From contig JAEEXV010000221.1 of NCBI GenBank assembly GCA_016287975.1, positions 1 to 29,373 of the forward strand: a DNA stretch of 29,373 nucleotides, in the 5' to 3' direction. The notes beneath the pieces are model-generated. The model was not told the DNA's origin. It saw only the letters and a program-made list of their open reading frames with translations, and did no database searches. This stretch comes from Lentisphaeria bacterium (GTDB taxonomy: Bacteria > Verrucomicrobiota > Lentisphaeria > Oligosphaerales > Oligosphaeraceae). Shown here one piece after another: positions 1 through 8,016 of this stretch (position 1 is the first letter of the stretch; each line of letters opens with the position of its first letter). Made by a program: the position numbers and the translations under genes.

Positions 1-115
<115 letters not shown>

Positions 116-676
116 CGCCTTGTCCATGAAGGCGCAGCCCTCGAATCCCGTGACGCGGACGGCGTGGACGTCGCCGATGGCGAAGTAGGTGTGGAGGGCC
201 TGGCTGTAGGTGAACGGGGCGTCGCCTGTGTTTTCGGTGGTCAGTTCGAGTTCGAGCGCGTCGCCGACGCGGACGAGGAGGGAGAGACGGAAGTCGTGGG
301 GCCAGATCGCACGGGTGGCGTCGTCGCTTTCCAGTTGGAAGAGGGCTTCGGCGAGGCGCGGTGAGACGGCGCGGGTGGCGGCGAGGTCCCAGATGCACTG
401 GCGGGCGAAGCCGTGACCCGTGGTGGCGTTGGGGATGAGGGCGGGGTTGGCGGGGCCGAACCACGGCCAGCAGACTGGGATGCCGCCTCGGATGGGCTTG
501 CCAGTCGGGGTGAACTCGGACTTCTGCGAGAGGAAGAGCAGGTCGGGCTGCCCCTGCGGGATGAACGAGGTGACATGCGCGCCCATGCGGTAGACGACCG
601 CGGTGGCGGCTTCATTGGCGATTTCCAGGGCTTCAAGGCCGCCCTGGCCGATGAATGTGCGGAAAGTGGTGGGCAT
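116..676 (-). CDS. D-hexose-6-phosphate mutarotase (YeaD-type), 3' end missing
   Basis: Reading from the ATG at 676 gives 187 residues that match the glucose-6-phosphate 1-epimerase branch of the aldose-1-epimerase (galactose mutarotase-like) fold, which interconverts the alpha and beta anomers of hexose 6-phosphates. Visible motifs are [13 protein letters not shown] (residues 62-74), the GHGFAR block with the first conserved His (H88), and [12 protein letters not shown] with the second conserved His (H162). The family is usually about 270-300 residues and the late catalytic Glu is absent here because the sequence collapses into the G homopolymer after Ala187. The gene is therefore incomplete for a technical reason and not evidently a pseudogene. 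It follows folB on the same strand, separated by the 693-908 repeat array, and has no purine-rich ribosome-binding site: the leader just before the ATG is C-rich. The family call is firm; substrate preference is not determined. Confidence 0.85.
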
Positions 677-692
677 GGTGGGGTGGGGGAGT

Positions 693-908
693 TGGGACAA
701 CTGGGACAACTGGGACAACTGGGACGGCTGGGACGGCTGGGACGGCTGGGACAACTGGGACAACTGGGACAACTGGGACAACTGGGACGGCTGGGACGAC
801 TGGGACGACTGGGACGGCTGGGACGGCTGGGACAACTGGGACGGCTGGGACGGCTGGGACAACTGGGACGGCTGGGACAACTGGGACGGCTGGGACAACT
901 GGGGCGGC
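693..908. repeat. 9-bp tandem repeat array 1 (24 units)
   Basis: There are 24 contiguous 9-bp units of TGGGACNNC on the plus strand. The variable pair gives AAC, GGC or GAC in this order: A A A G G G A A A A G D D G G A G G A G A G A G (A=AAC, G=GGC, D=GAC; the last unit has TGGGGC). Rephased, every unit is NNCTGGGAC. The array fills the spacer between the folB stop (915-917) and the mutarotase start (676). It can be read as Trp-Asp-Asn/Trp-Asp-Gly on the plus strand, but nothing around it supports a gene there. It shares its period and GGGAC core with the arrays at 10542, 19639 and 26763. Confidence 0.95.
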
Positions 909-914
909 TGGTTG

Positions 915-1277
915 TCAGGCCCTGGTTCTGGTGATTTCGATGGCGGCGTAGTCGCCGTTGGGGAGGCCTGCGGGTTTTTGGAGCTGGATGGTGACGGCTT
1001 GGACGAGGGGGGAGAAATCGAGCACGAGGCGGGCGAGGTTGGCGGCGAGGGTCTCGATGAGCTGGCAGGTGGATTCCTCGCAGTGGCGGAGGATGGCCTT
1101 GGAGAGATGGGCGTAGTTGACGGTCTGGGCGAGGTCGTCGGAGGTGGCGGCGGGGGTGGTGTCGAGGTCGATAAAGACGTTCACGAGCAGCGCCTGGGGG
1201 AGGGCCCGCTCTTCGGGCTTGCAGCCGATGTGCGCGGTGCATCGCAGCCCGCGTAGGATCATCTTGTCCATGGTCAT
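915..1277 (-). CDS. folB: dihydroneopterin aldolase
   Basis: The product is 120 residues, the normal FolB length. FolB cleaves 7,8-dihydroneopterin to 6-hydroxymethyl-7,8-dihydropterin and glycolaldehyde in cytoplasmic folate synthesis. Family features are the G-x3-EER segment with Glu22, the [13 protein letters not shown] stretch (residues 46-58), the pterin-binding Glu in QLIETLA (Glu74) and the active-site Lys of the late LQKP motif (Lys101). I chose the ATG at 1277 because it overlaps the stop codon of the upstream acyltransferase gene as ATGA (1274-1277), implying translational coupling; an ATG two codons later (1271) is the alternative. Longer in-frame extensions would lie inside the acyltransferase gene. 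No other folate gene is in the window. The stop codon abuts repeat array 1. Confidence 0.93.
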   Translation of the reverse strand: MTMDKMILRGLRCTAHIGCKPEERALPQALLVNVFIDLDTTPAATSDDLAQTVNYAHLSKAILRHCEESTCQLIETLAANLARLVLDFSPLVQAVTIQLQKPAGLPNGDYAAIEITRTRA

Positions 1278-2284
1278 GGGAGGTATTCGGGGGGACAGGG
1301 GTACCGTTTGGGGATGGCGTAGAAGGGGAATCTGCCCCTGGATTCTGGCGGCGTGTTGGAGGGGAGGTATTTCCAGCGCGGGTAGAGCCACAGGTATTGC
1401 TCGGGGTGTCGGCGGATGAGGCGCTCGAAGGCCCCGAGGATGGCGGCGGTGAGCGCCAGGTCGTCGGCGTATTCGGCGGCGGGGCGTCCGAGGGGTTCCA
1501 CCTCCATGCGGAAGGTGCCGTCGGGCTGCTTGATGCAGGCGCATACGACGATGGGGACGCGCAGGTGCAGGGCGAGGGAGGCGGGGAGGCGAGAGGACGG
1601 CGCAGGGAGTCCGAAGAAGGGCAGGAAGACGCCGCCGTGGCGGGGGCTGATGTTCTGGTCGATGAGGATGCCCAGGTCGCGGCCGCTTCGGAGGGCGCGG
1701 ATGGATCCGCGCGCGGCGCCGTCGGCGGGGATGACGAGGGTGTCGTCGCCTGCGGTTCGGAATCCGAAGGCGAGTCGGTTCAGGAGTTCGGAGCGGAAGC
1801 GCGCGACGATGACGGCGCCAGGGTGGCCAGAGAGATAGGAGACGCGGGATTCGAGTTCCCAGTTGCCGAGATGGGGGGTGCAGAAGATGATGCCGGGGAG
1901 TCCTGGAGAGGGCGCGCGCTGGGATGCAAGCGTGGTGGCGGTCTCGGCGGGGCGCATCAGGCGGTGCGGGATGTCCTCGGGATACACGAAGAAGTTCAGC
2001 CAGTCGAGCGCGAGCTCAAAGAGGTAGCGCAGATTGCGGGCGGCAAGGCGGTCGCGCTCGGCGCGGCCGAGTTCGGGGAAGGCGACGGCGAGGTTGGCGC
2101 GGACGATGCGGCGCTTGCCGATGAGCAGGGGCCACGCGAGGAAATGGAGGACGGCGGCCCAGGCGCGGACGGCGCGCGGCGAGCGGGTATGGAAGAACCA
2201 GGCGAGGCCATGCAGCAGCGGACGCAGCAGCCAGCGCTCGACGCGGCTGGGTGTCGGAGGAGATGGCGGTTCTTCCGTGGGCAT
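1274..2284 (-). CDS. LpxL/HtrB-family lysophospholipid acyltransferase
   Basis: This 336-residue protein belongs to the family that adds secondary acyl chains to Kdo-lipid A or related lipids at the inner membrane. The diagnostic HX4E motif is HLGNWE with His138 and Glu143. Further family blocks are the DQN segment followed by GVFLPFFG (about residues 209-225) and the WLYPRWK block near residue 305. A hydrophobic stretch at about residues 18-55 fits the usual N-terminal membrane anchor. The start at 2284 lies 3 bp after the stop of the UDP-sugar pyrophosphorylase gene, and the stop overlaps the folB start by 4 bp, so the three genes form one transcription unit. The family is sure; whether it is LpxL, LpxM or another acyl-lipid branch cannot be told from sequence alone. 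Co-location with a UDP-GlcNAc-type pyrophosphorylase favours a lipid A role (inference). Confidence 0.88.
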   Translation of the reverse strand: MPTEEPPSPPTPSRVERWLLRPLLHGLAWFFHTRSPRAVRAWAAVLHFLAWPLLIGKRRIVRANLAVAFPELGRAERDRLAARNLRYLFELALDWLNFFVYPEDIPHRLMRPAETATTLASQRAPSPGLPGIIFCTPHLGNWELESRVSYLSGHPGAVIVARFRSELLNRLAFGFRTAGDDTLVIPADGAARGSIRALRSGRDLGILIDQNISPRHGGVFLPFFGLPAPSSRLPASLALHLRVPIVVCACIKQPDGTFRMEVEPLGRPAAEYADDLALTAAILGAFERLIRRHPEQYLWLYPRWKYLPSNTPPESRGRFPFYAIPKRYPCPPEYLP

Positions 2285-2287
2285 GGA

Positions 2288-4081
2288 CTAGTCTTCGGCG
2301 GTCTTCTGGGTCAGCAGGAAGCAGCGCGGGAGGCCTTCGGCGTCGGTGTCGTCGATGCATCCGACGGGTTCGTATCCGCCCTGCCAGCGCTGGCGGAGGG
2401 CGGTGAGCAGCGTGTCGGGGGAGGCTGCGGTGACTTCGTCGAAGCGCAGGTCGCGGGCGGCCTCCTGGGGCGTGGTGTCCTCCAGGACGGCGATGATTTT
2501 GCCGTCGACGGGGCAGAGTGCGCGGACGCGGGCGGGGGTGGTGCGCTGGCAGTCGTCGAGGAGCGAGCGTGCGACCTGCGCGGAATCGAGCAGGAGGTCG
2601 TGGAGGTCGAAGATGCGGTAGCGGTCAGCAGGCATGGGGCAGTCGAGGCAGATCTTGGCGCCGGACGGGATTTCGATGGGGAGGCGGCCGTTTTTGACGA
2701 GGGGCAGGAGGTCTTCGGGGGCGGTGGCGAGGCGCGGGGAGATCTCGATGGTGGCGTCGAGGGCGCCGTCGGGCGTGCGGGGGACGTGGACGCCGACGGC
2801 CTCAAGCCATTTGGCGGTGCGGTCGGCGAGGGCGGCGCGGCAGGAATCCGGGGAATCCTGCCCGAAGGCGTTCTTGATGGCGGCGAACTGCTCGGCGCGG
2901 TCGGCTTCAAGGATGAGCGGATTCTGGGCGAGCGGGAGTGCGTCGAAGATGAAGAATTCGAGTTTGATGCCATTGGGGGCGTCGGGGATGATCTGGACGC
3001 CGTGGCGGTCGACATGGCTGATCTTCTTGTCGGCGCGGTGGGGTTGGAGGTGGAGGGTCCCGCCGTGGGTGAGGCGTTCGATGAAGGAGCGGCTGAGGAC
3101 GTGGATGGCGGGGGAGCCCGCGCGGAAGGTCAGGCGGCCGTCGGGATCGCGGCGCTGGAGGAGCGGGTCGGGCATGTCGCTGTATTCAATGATGACGGTG
3201 CGTCCGTCAAGGCGGCAGAAGTGTCCGAGCTTCTCCTTGGCGTCGCGCTTGATGAGGGCGCGGGAGGACATTTCGGATCCAGTGAGGGCGTGGAGGCCGA
3301 GGAAGAGGGGGTCGGCGGTGGCGACGAGGGGGTTGTCGACCTGCCAGTAGGAGAGGAAGTCGATGCCGCGGCGCTTCATGTCGTCGAGGGTGCCGGAATC
3401 GTGGATGGCGGCGAGGGCGCCGCCGTGGCCGTTGGCGAAGCTGGTGAGGTCGCCAGGGGTCTGGAGGAGTGCCTTTCCGTCGCGGTCGAATCCAGGGAGG
3501 GTCCCCTGCTCGAAGAAGCGGACGTTGTCGGCGGCGAGTCCGAAATACTTGTGCTGCTGGAAGAACTCGACGGTGTCGGCGAGGTTGGCGGGGCTGCACA
3601 TGATGTACCATGGCAGGATGGTGCCGTATTTGCGCTGGTTGCACTGGATGGCGAGGGCGAAATACTCGAAGAGGGAGGCGTTTCGCAGCGGCGAGAAGCA
3701 GTAGGTGCCCTTGGGGCCGTTGTATCCGAGGCGCGTGCCCTGGCCGCCCGCGACGGTGAAGCATCCGACGCGTCCCGCGCGGAGGAGTTCCTCGCCGTGG
3801 GCGCGGGCCTCCTGGAGTTGCCTGCGCTGGATGGAATCCTGCGGATGCAGAGGCATGTACGGCGCGGGTTCGAGGCGTTCGAAGGGGACTGCCGACGCGC
3901 CGCCTGCGGGGAGGACGGCGGCGAGCCACTGGCTGACCTGCGCCCAGTCGACGGACTGGATCTGCGCGCCCAGATGCCGGCGCTCCGCGTCGTTGAGTTG
4001 CTCCCAGAACATCAGCAGATGTTCCTGGCCAAAGGGCTCCAGTGTTTTGAGAAGATCGTTCTTGGAGGGGATGTCGGGCAT
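2288..4081 (-). CDS. UDP-N-acetylhexosamine pyrophosphorylase-like (UDPGP family)
   Basis: This 597-residue protein is of the UDPGP/UAP1 type, the family that makes UDP-GlcNAc or another UDP-sugar from UTP and sugar 1-phosphate, and not of the common bacterial GlmU type. The nucleotide-binding signature GGQGTRLG lies at residues 112-119, followed by the PKG uridine-binding triplet at 123-125. A GHGG segment (218-221) matches the sugar-binding GNGG loop of UAP1, and QVDNPLV (247-253) matches its VDN motif. The start at 4081 has a good Shine-Dalgarno sequence, AAGGAG at 4089-4094, 7 bases upstream. It heads the run that continues into the acyltransferase and folB genes. The real substrate could be GlcNAc-1-P, GalNAc-1-P or Glc-1-P; the acyltransferase neighbour suggests envelope precursor synthesis (inference). 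Confidence 0.85.
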   Translation of the reverse strand: MPDIPSKNDLLKTLEPFGQEHLLMFWEQLNDAERRHLGAQIQSVDWAQVSQWLAAVLPAGGASAVPFERLEPAPYMPLHPQDSIQRRQLQEARAHGEELLRAGRVGCFTVAGGQGTRLGYNGPKGTYCFSPLRNASLFEYFALAIQCNQRKYGTILPWYIMCSPANLADTVEFFQQHKYFGLAADNVRFFEQGTLPGFDRDGKALLQTPGDLTSFANGHGGALAAIHDSGTLDDMKRRGIDFLSYWQVDNPLVATADPLFLGLHALTGSEMSSRALIKRDAKEKLGHFCRLDGRTVIIEYSDMPDPLLQRRDPDGRLTFRAGSPAIHVLSRSFIERLTHGGTLHLQPHRADKKISHVDRHGVQIIPDAPNGIKLEFFIFDALPLAQNPLILEADRAEQFAAIKNAFGQDSPDSCRAALADRTAKWLEAVGVHVPRTPDGALDATIEISPRLATAPEDLLPLVKNGRLPIEIPSGAKICLDCPMPADRYRIFDLHDLLLDSAQVARSLLDDCQRTTPARVRALCPVDGKIIAVLEDTTPQEAARDLRFDEVTAASPDTLLTALRQRWQGGYEPVGCIDDTDAEGLPRCFLLTQKTAED

Positions 4082-4142
4082 GTGGGCGCTCCTTCCGCGC
4101 GGATGGCGCGGTTGACGAGGTGGGGAAAACAGTCAACTGCAT

Positions 4143-4148
4143 AACATA
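4143..4148 (-). promoter_or_regulatory. -10-like element TATGTT upstream of the pyrophosphorylase gene
   Basis: The minus-strand reading gives GGTTATGTTATGC about 60 bases before the pyrophosphorylase start, in the 142-bp gap after prmC. It resembles the TAYRTT elements found in other minus-strand leaders of this window. No convincing -35 hexamer is spaced 17 bp away. A TTGACT follows at 4131-4136 but lacks a -10 partner. Confidence 0.35.
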
Positions 4149-4223
4149 ACCGCTTTTCCGCATACTGTGGGCGGTGGACGGCGCGCTTTCAGGGTTCGGA
4201 GACCTGTCGAGGGCGCCGTCGGA

Positions 4224-5027
4224 TCAATTGCCGCTCCAGTGCGCCTCGGCGATGCGGTCTTTTCCCGCGAGGTCGGGGAGGATGGCGACATCGTGGTATC
4301 CGAGGCATCGGAGCTGGTCGGCGATGCGTGGGCCCTGGGTTTCGCCGATTTCGAGGAGGAGGGCGCCGTCGTGGGTGAGATGGCGTCGTGCGTCGGCGGC
4401 GATCCTGAGTTCGAGGGCGAGTCCGTCGTCTTCGGCAACGAGGGCGAGGCGTGGCTCGTGGTCCTTGACGACGGGAGGCAGGTCTGGATATTCGCGGGGG
4501 GAGACGTAGGGCGGGTTGGCGGTGACGAGGGGGAACCGCGCGTCTGCGGGAAGGGGGCCGAAGAGATCCCCCTGGAGGAATACGCACCGTTCGGCGCGGA
4601 GGCGGCGGCGGTTGCGTTCGGCCCAGGCGAGCGCATCGGGGGAGAGGTCGACGCCGATGGCGGAGAGGTCGGGGCGTTCGTGGAGGATCGCGAGGGGGAT
4701 GGCGCCGGAGCCTGTGCAGAGGTCGAGGACGGGGGTGTCTGCGGGGCGGGGCCGCAGGAGGCGGAGGGCGCGCTCGACGAGGAGTTCGGTCTCGGGGCGC
4801 GGGATGAGCACGCCAGGTCCGACATCGAGGTCGATGCCGTAGAAGGCGGCGGTGCCGACGACATACTGGAACGGCTCGCCTGCGATGCGACGGTCGAGCC
4901 ATTCTTCGAGGCGCGCGGCCTCGTGGCCGTCGCGGGGGAGGAGTTCGGTCATCCAGCGTGCCTCGGCGTCGGCGTTTTCGACGCCTCCGTCGCGGAGGCG
5001 CTGCCGGGCATGGAGGAGGAGGGGCAT
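4224..5027 (-). CDS. prmC: peptide chain release factor N5-glutamine methyltransferase
   Basis: The 267-residue product is PrmC/HemK, which uses S-adenosylmethionine to methylate the Gln of the GGQ motif in release factors 1 and 2. It shows the N-terminal RF-binding region, the IPRPETE segment (75-81), the SAM-binding DLCTGSGAI motif (102-110) and the catalytic NPPY motif (171-174). I set the start at the ATG at 5027, 7 bases after the stop of the upstream LOG-family gene. An in-frame ATG at 5135 would lie inside that gene and adds 36 Ser/Thr-rich residues not typical of PrmC. prfA, the usual neighbour of prmC, is not present here. Confidence in identity is high and in the start good. Confidence 0.93.
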   Translation of the reverse strand: MPLLLHARQRLRDGGVENADAEARWMTELLPRDGHEAARLEEWLDRRIAGEPFQYVVGTAAFYGIDLDVGPGVLIPRPETELLVERALRLLRPRPADTPVLDLCTGSGAIPLAILHERPDLSAIGVDLSPDALAWAERNRRRLRAERCVFLQGDLFGPLPADARFPLVTANPPYVSPREYPDLPPVVKDHEPRLALVAEDDGLALELRIAADARRHLTHDGALLLEIGETQGPRIADQLRCLGYHDVAILPDLAGKDRIAEAHWSGN

Positions 5028-5034
5028 TCTTCCG

Positions 5035-5853
5035 TCAGATATGATAGTACTGCTTGATGAGGTTCCAGCCCTCCCAGGCGGAATCGCAGTAGTGGAAGAG
5101 GTCGAGGTCCTCGGGCGAGATGAGGCCGTTGTCAATGAAGAGCTGCCAGTTGATGAGATTTTCCCAGAACTCCTTTCCGAAGAGCAGGATGGGGATGCGG
5201 TCGATGATCTTGGTCTGGACTAGGGTCAGGGCTTCGAAGAGCTCGTCCATCGTGCCGAACCCGCCAGGGAAGGCGGCGAGGCATTTGGCGCGCTTCATGA
5301 AGTGCATCTTGCGGACGCTGAAATAGTGGAACAGGAAGGAGAGGTCGGGGGTGATGAACGGGTTGGGATGCTGTTCGAAGGGCAGGGTGATGTTGAGGCC
5401 GACGGAGATGCCGCCCATGTCGGCGGCCCCGCGGTTTCCCGCCTCCATGATGCCGCCGCCGCCGCCAGTCATGGTGACGAACTGGAAGCCGTCGGTGGTG
5501 TTCTGGTCGTAGGTGGTGACAATCTGGGAGAATTCCCGCGCCATCGCGTAGTATTTGCTGTTCTCCAGCATTTTTTTCGCGGCGGTGCAGGCGCGCTTGC
5601 GGTCTTCGTCCTCAGGCTTTTCGGCGAGGGCGGCTTCGGCCTTGCCGAGCGCCTCGGTTGCCTCTTCGGGGGATTTGAGGCGCGCGCTGCCGAAGACCAC
5701 GATGGTGGAGGTGACGCGCTTGCGCTCCATCTGGAGTTCGGGCTTGAGGTATTCGAGCTCGAGGCGGATGCCCGTGCAGTCGGGGGAGGCGAGGAAGTCC
5801 TTGTCCTCGTAGGCACGGACGGTGCTGTTGAAGAGTCGTGGCGCGTCGGACAT
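5035..5853 (-). CDS. LOG-family (TIGR00730-type) Rossmann-fold protein
   Basis: This 272-residue cytoplasmic protein carries both hallmark motifs of the LOG/'lysine decarboxylase-like' family: TGGGGGIMEAGNRGA (129-143) and PGGFGTMDE (196-204). Characterised members are cytokinin riboside 5'-monophosphate phosphoribohydrolases, which release the free base from a nucleoside monophosphate; many bacterial members are thought to act as general nucleotide-monophosphate phosphoribohydrolases. It is longer than the usual 180-200 residues, with an N-terminal extension and a Lys/Glu-rich insertion at about 60-100 that includes the predicted helix before the first motif. The stop is 7 bases upstream of prmC and the start is 6 bases after the secreted protein gene, so the three are probably cotranscribed. 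The physiological substrate is unknown. Confidence 0.85.
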   Translation of the reverse strand: MSDAPRLFNSTVRAYEDKDFLASPDCTGIRLELEYLKPELQMERKRVTSTIVVFGSARLKSPEEATEALGKAEAALAEKPEDEDRKRACTAAKKMLENSKYYAMAREFSQIVTTYDQNTTDGFQFVTMTGGGGGIMEAGNRGAADMGGISVGLNITLPFEQHPNPFITPDLSFLFHYFSVRKMHFMKRAKCLAAFPGGFGTMDELFEALTLVQTKIIDRIPILLFGKEFWENLINWQLFIDNGLISPEDLDLFHYCDSAWEGWNLIKQYYHI

Positions 5854-5859
5854 GGCGGT

Positions 5860-7476
5860 TTACTTTCGTTCTTCGGTGGCGGATTCAAGGAGCCAGCGGG
5901 TGGATTCTCCGCTCCAGGAATCGCCGTAGTTGTAGCCGTTGCGGTAGAGGACGATGAATTCGGCCTTCTTCTTGTGGACGAGTCTGAGCTTGTAGGTCAC
6001 GCCCTGGGGGTCGATGTTGCTGAAGACCTTGATGCGGACCGTGGCGACGGCGTTCTTGCCCGAGAAGGAGCAAGGCGGGACGATCTCGAATTTCGTGGGC
6101 TGGTAGATTTCGGTGTACTGGTCGAGATTGACCCAGAAGCGCGCGGGGGTGTTGGAGGAGTCGACGGCCTCGGTGTTCTTGCAGGCGTCGATCCACTCGG
6201 CGATTGCCTTGTTGATGGCTTCCTCGTCAGGCTTGCTGTCGGAGGTCTCGCTCTCCCAGGGCTTGGCCAGGTCGTTGCGGGCGTCGGCCTCGCTCTTGTT
6301 TTCCTTGAGGACGGCGATCTGGACGGTGAGGTCCTCGATCTTCTGGATGCGCTCCTTCTGGGCGGCGACGCGGCGTTCGACTTCGGCGGGGGTCACCCAT
6401 TCGTTGTCGCGGCGGACATAGCCCTTGTTGCGCATGTGGGCGAGGACCATGGCGTCGACCATGGGCTGGTATTCCTCCTCGATGAGATTCTTGAGGAGGG
6501 TCTCGACGAAACTTTTCTTGGCGAGCCAGAACTCGGGCTTGGCGGTGGTGATCTTGGCGTTGGGGCGGGTGGCGTTGGGGACGTAGTTGTTTTCGAGGAG
6601 GGCCTCGGGGATGTGCTTGTAGCAGTAGTTGTCGATGTAGGTCTGGCGCTGGGAGTCGATCTTTTCCTCGCCGTGCTTGATGAAGTCGGCCTTGAGGCGT
6701 TCGTTGACCTCGGGATAGAACTTGGCCTGGTCCTCCTCGCTGATGTCGCCGCGGGGGATCTGCCGTCCGCCGATCTTGACGTATTCGTCATTTTTGGAGC
6801 GGAAGGGCTGGTTGTCGATGCGGGACTGGGTGCCGCGTCCATTCCGCAGGATGATGGAGACGCGCTGGCCTTTCTTGACGGGCTTGAAGCGATCGTCGGC
6901 CTCGGCGCGGAGTTTGCGTCGTGCCTCGACGGGCTTGAGTTCGGCGTCGGCGTGTTCCTCGGCTTCCTTGCGGACTTCGGCGATGACGGCGTTGACGCCG
7001 CCGCGCTTGGCGGGGGTCTCCATCCAGTTGGTCCAGTCAAGTTCCTTCCCGCCTGGGCGGCGGAAGATGCGGAAGTCGTATTTTGCCTTGCTGTTGACGG
7101 TGAACTGGACGATGCGGCGGCGGCGGATCATGGCCTGGATCCACTCGGTGATCTTGCCGTTCCACTCTTCGGTGAGGCGGTCGTGGAAGTTCTTCTTGGC
7201 GGTGTCGATTTCCTGGGAGATGATGGCGCGCTCGGGGGATTTCGCCCAGCCGGTGTCAAGCGGCGAATGGAGGAGAGTGTCGAGTTCCTTTTCAAGCTTC
7301 TCGGCCTCTTTCTTCTTCTCCTCCTCGGACTTCTGGGGGGCGCCGCCCTCGCCTTCGGCGGCGGCGGGGTCATCCGGCGGCGGGGCGTCCTGGGCCAGCG
7401 CGGCGTTGCAGAGTGCGAAGCAGAGGATGAAGGCAGTCAGAATGCGCCAGAAAAGTGTGGATTGGCGGGTGGACAT
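5860..7476 (-). CDS. secreted protein of unknown function, SHD1-like segment
   Basis: I do not recognise this 538-residue protein as a named family. Residues 1-29 form a clear signal peptide (positive start, hydrophobic core, ALAQ-D cleavage), followed by a Pro/Ala/Gly/Glu linker and a Lys/Glu-rich coiled segment (about 45-68). Residues about 200-256 (KKGQRVSIILRNG ... IPRGDISEEDQAKFYPE) resemble SHD1/SLA1-homology-like beta-barrels that occur in PVC secreted proteins. GYVRRDNEWVTPAEVE (352-367) looks like a short Gly-Tyr/Trp-Val-Thr-Pro motif I associate with the same kind of protein. A helical region follows (about 365-395), then a beta-rich C-terminus (about 430-530). The start has a strong AAGGAG site (7483-7488). 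It heads the operon with the LOG protein and prmC. The domain resemblance is from memory and not tested. Confidence 0.75.
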   Translation of the reverse strand: MSTRQSTLFWRILTAFILCFALCNAALAQDAPPPDDPAAAEGEGGAPQKSEEEKKKEAEKLEKELDTLLHSPLDTGWAKSPERAIISQEIDTAKKNFHDRLTEEWNGKITEWIQAMIRRRRIVQFTVNSKAKYDFRIFRRPGGKELDWTNWMETPAKRGGVNAVIAEVRKEAEEHADAELKPVEARRKLRAEADDRFKPVKKGQRVSIILRNGRGTQSRIDNQPFRSKNDEYVKIGGRQIPRGDISEEDQAKFYPEVNERLKADFIKHGEEKIDSQRQTYIDNYCYKHIPEALLENNYVPNATRPNAKITTAKPEFWLAKKSFVETLLKNLIEEEYQPMVDAMVLAHMRNKGYVRRDNEWVTPAEVERRVAAQKERIQKIEDLTVQIAVLKENKSEADARNDLAKPWESETSDSKPDEEAINKAIAEWIDACKNTEAVDSSNTPARFWVNLDQYTEIYQPTKFEIVPPCSFSGKNAVATVRIKVFSNIDPQGVTYKLRLVHKKKAEFIVLYRNGYNYGDSWSGESTRWLLESATEERK

Positions 7477-7480
7477 TACA

Positions 7481-7488
7481 GTCTCCTT
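7481..7488 (-). promoter_or_regulatory. ribosome-binding site AAGGAGAC
   Basis: A strong Shine-Dalgarno sequence read on the minus strand lies 4 bases from the ATG at 7476 and fixes the start of the secreted protein gene. Many other genes in this window lack such a site. Confidence 0.8.
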
Positions 7489-7523
7489 ACAAAATGAGCG
7501 GAAAACAAAATTGCAGACGACAC

Positions 7524-7529
7524 AATGTA
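7524..7529 (-). promoter_or_regulatory. -10-like element TACATT before the secreted protein gene
   Basis: The minus strand reads GGCTTTACATTGTGTCG about 50 bases upstream of the start. The 10-mer TTACATTGTG recurs exactly upstream of the SDR gene at 14938-14943. No -35 hexamer is evident. Confidence 0.4.
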
Positions 7530-7596
7530 AAGCCTTTTTCCGTGTTGTCCCGTCCCGTCGGCAAAAAAAAACGAAACGTTAGGGAAAAGGCGCGGT

Positions 7597-8004
7597 TCAG
7601 TCGCAGAGGGTGTCGGAGATGGTGTCTTTGAGCGTGTCGGGGAGGCGGGTCACGCGTCCAGTGGACTTGGCGACGGCGGCGAGGCGGATTTTTCCAGTGG
7701 CGAGGCATCGGTTGTCGAGCCAGGCTTCGCTTTGGAGGAGGATGCTGGCGGCGCCGACCTGGAGGACGGAGGTGCGCAGTTCGATGAGGTCGTCGTATCG
7801 TGCGGGATGATGGAATGCGAGTTCGGCGCCGACGACCTGCAGGAGGAGGTCCTGCGCTTCGAGGTCGCGGTATGCGACGCCCTGGGCGCGGAGCATTTCG
7901 GTGCGGCTGATTTCGAAGTACTTGAGATAGTTCGCGTGGTAGACGATGCCCATCTGGTCGGTGTCGGCGTACGGGACTCGGTATGTGGTGGAGTGGCAGG
8001 GCAT
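7597..8004 (-). CDS. YbgC-type acyl-CoA thioesterase (4HBT hotdog fold)
   Basis: This 135-residue hotdog-fold thioesterase has the family signature YADTDQMGIVYHANYLKYFE (residues 12-31), in which the second Asp (Asp16) corresponds to the catalytic Asp of YbgC/4-hydroxybenzoyl-CoA thioesterases and His23 and Asn25 are also conserved. The length is normal. In proteobacteria the family sits in the tol-pal cluster, but no tol or pal genes are present here. It lies 12 bases after the stop of the ABC permease fusion and is probably the last gene of that operon. The likely reaction is hydrolysis of short- or medium-chain acyl-CoA (or acyl-ACP) in the cytoplasm; the exact substrate is open. Confidence 0.88.
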   Translation of the reverse strand: MPCHSTTYRVPYADTDQMGIVYHANYLKYFEISRTEMLRAQGVAYRDLEAQDLLLQVVGAELAFHHPARYDDLIELRTSVLQVGAASILLQSEAWLDNRCLATGKIRLAAVAKSTGRVTRLPDTLKDTISDTLCD

Positions 8005-8016
8005 GGCGGTCTGGGG

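Noticed and set aside
693..908. Tandem array considered as a CRISPR
   Set aside because: Units are 9 bp and contiguous, with no spacers; there are no cas genes in the window.
413..1256. Plus-strand frames encoding Trp-Asp-Asn/Gly, Gly-Gln-Leu or Gly-Thr-Thr repeats
   Set aside because: They are translations of the 9-bp array and of antisense folB and mutarotase sequence. The minus-strand genes on both sides have clear family motifs, so these frames are shadows.
1397..4144. A 915-residue open frame on the plus strand
   Set aside because: It is wholly antisense to the acyltransferase and pyrophosphorylase genes. High GC content removes stop codons; the composition (Gly/Glu/Ala/Val) is that of an antisense shadow.
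5302..7497. A 731-residue plus-strand frame rich in Gly, Asp, Val and Leu
   Set aside because: It is antisense to the LOG-family and secreted-protein genes, which have a signal peptide, motifs and a strong ribosome-binding site.
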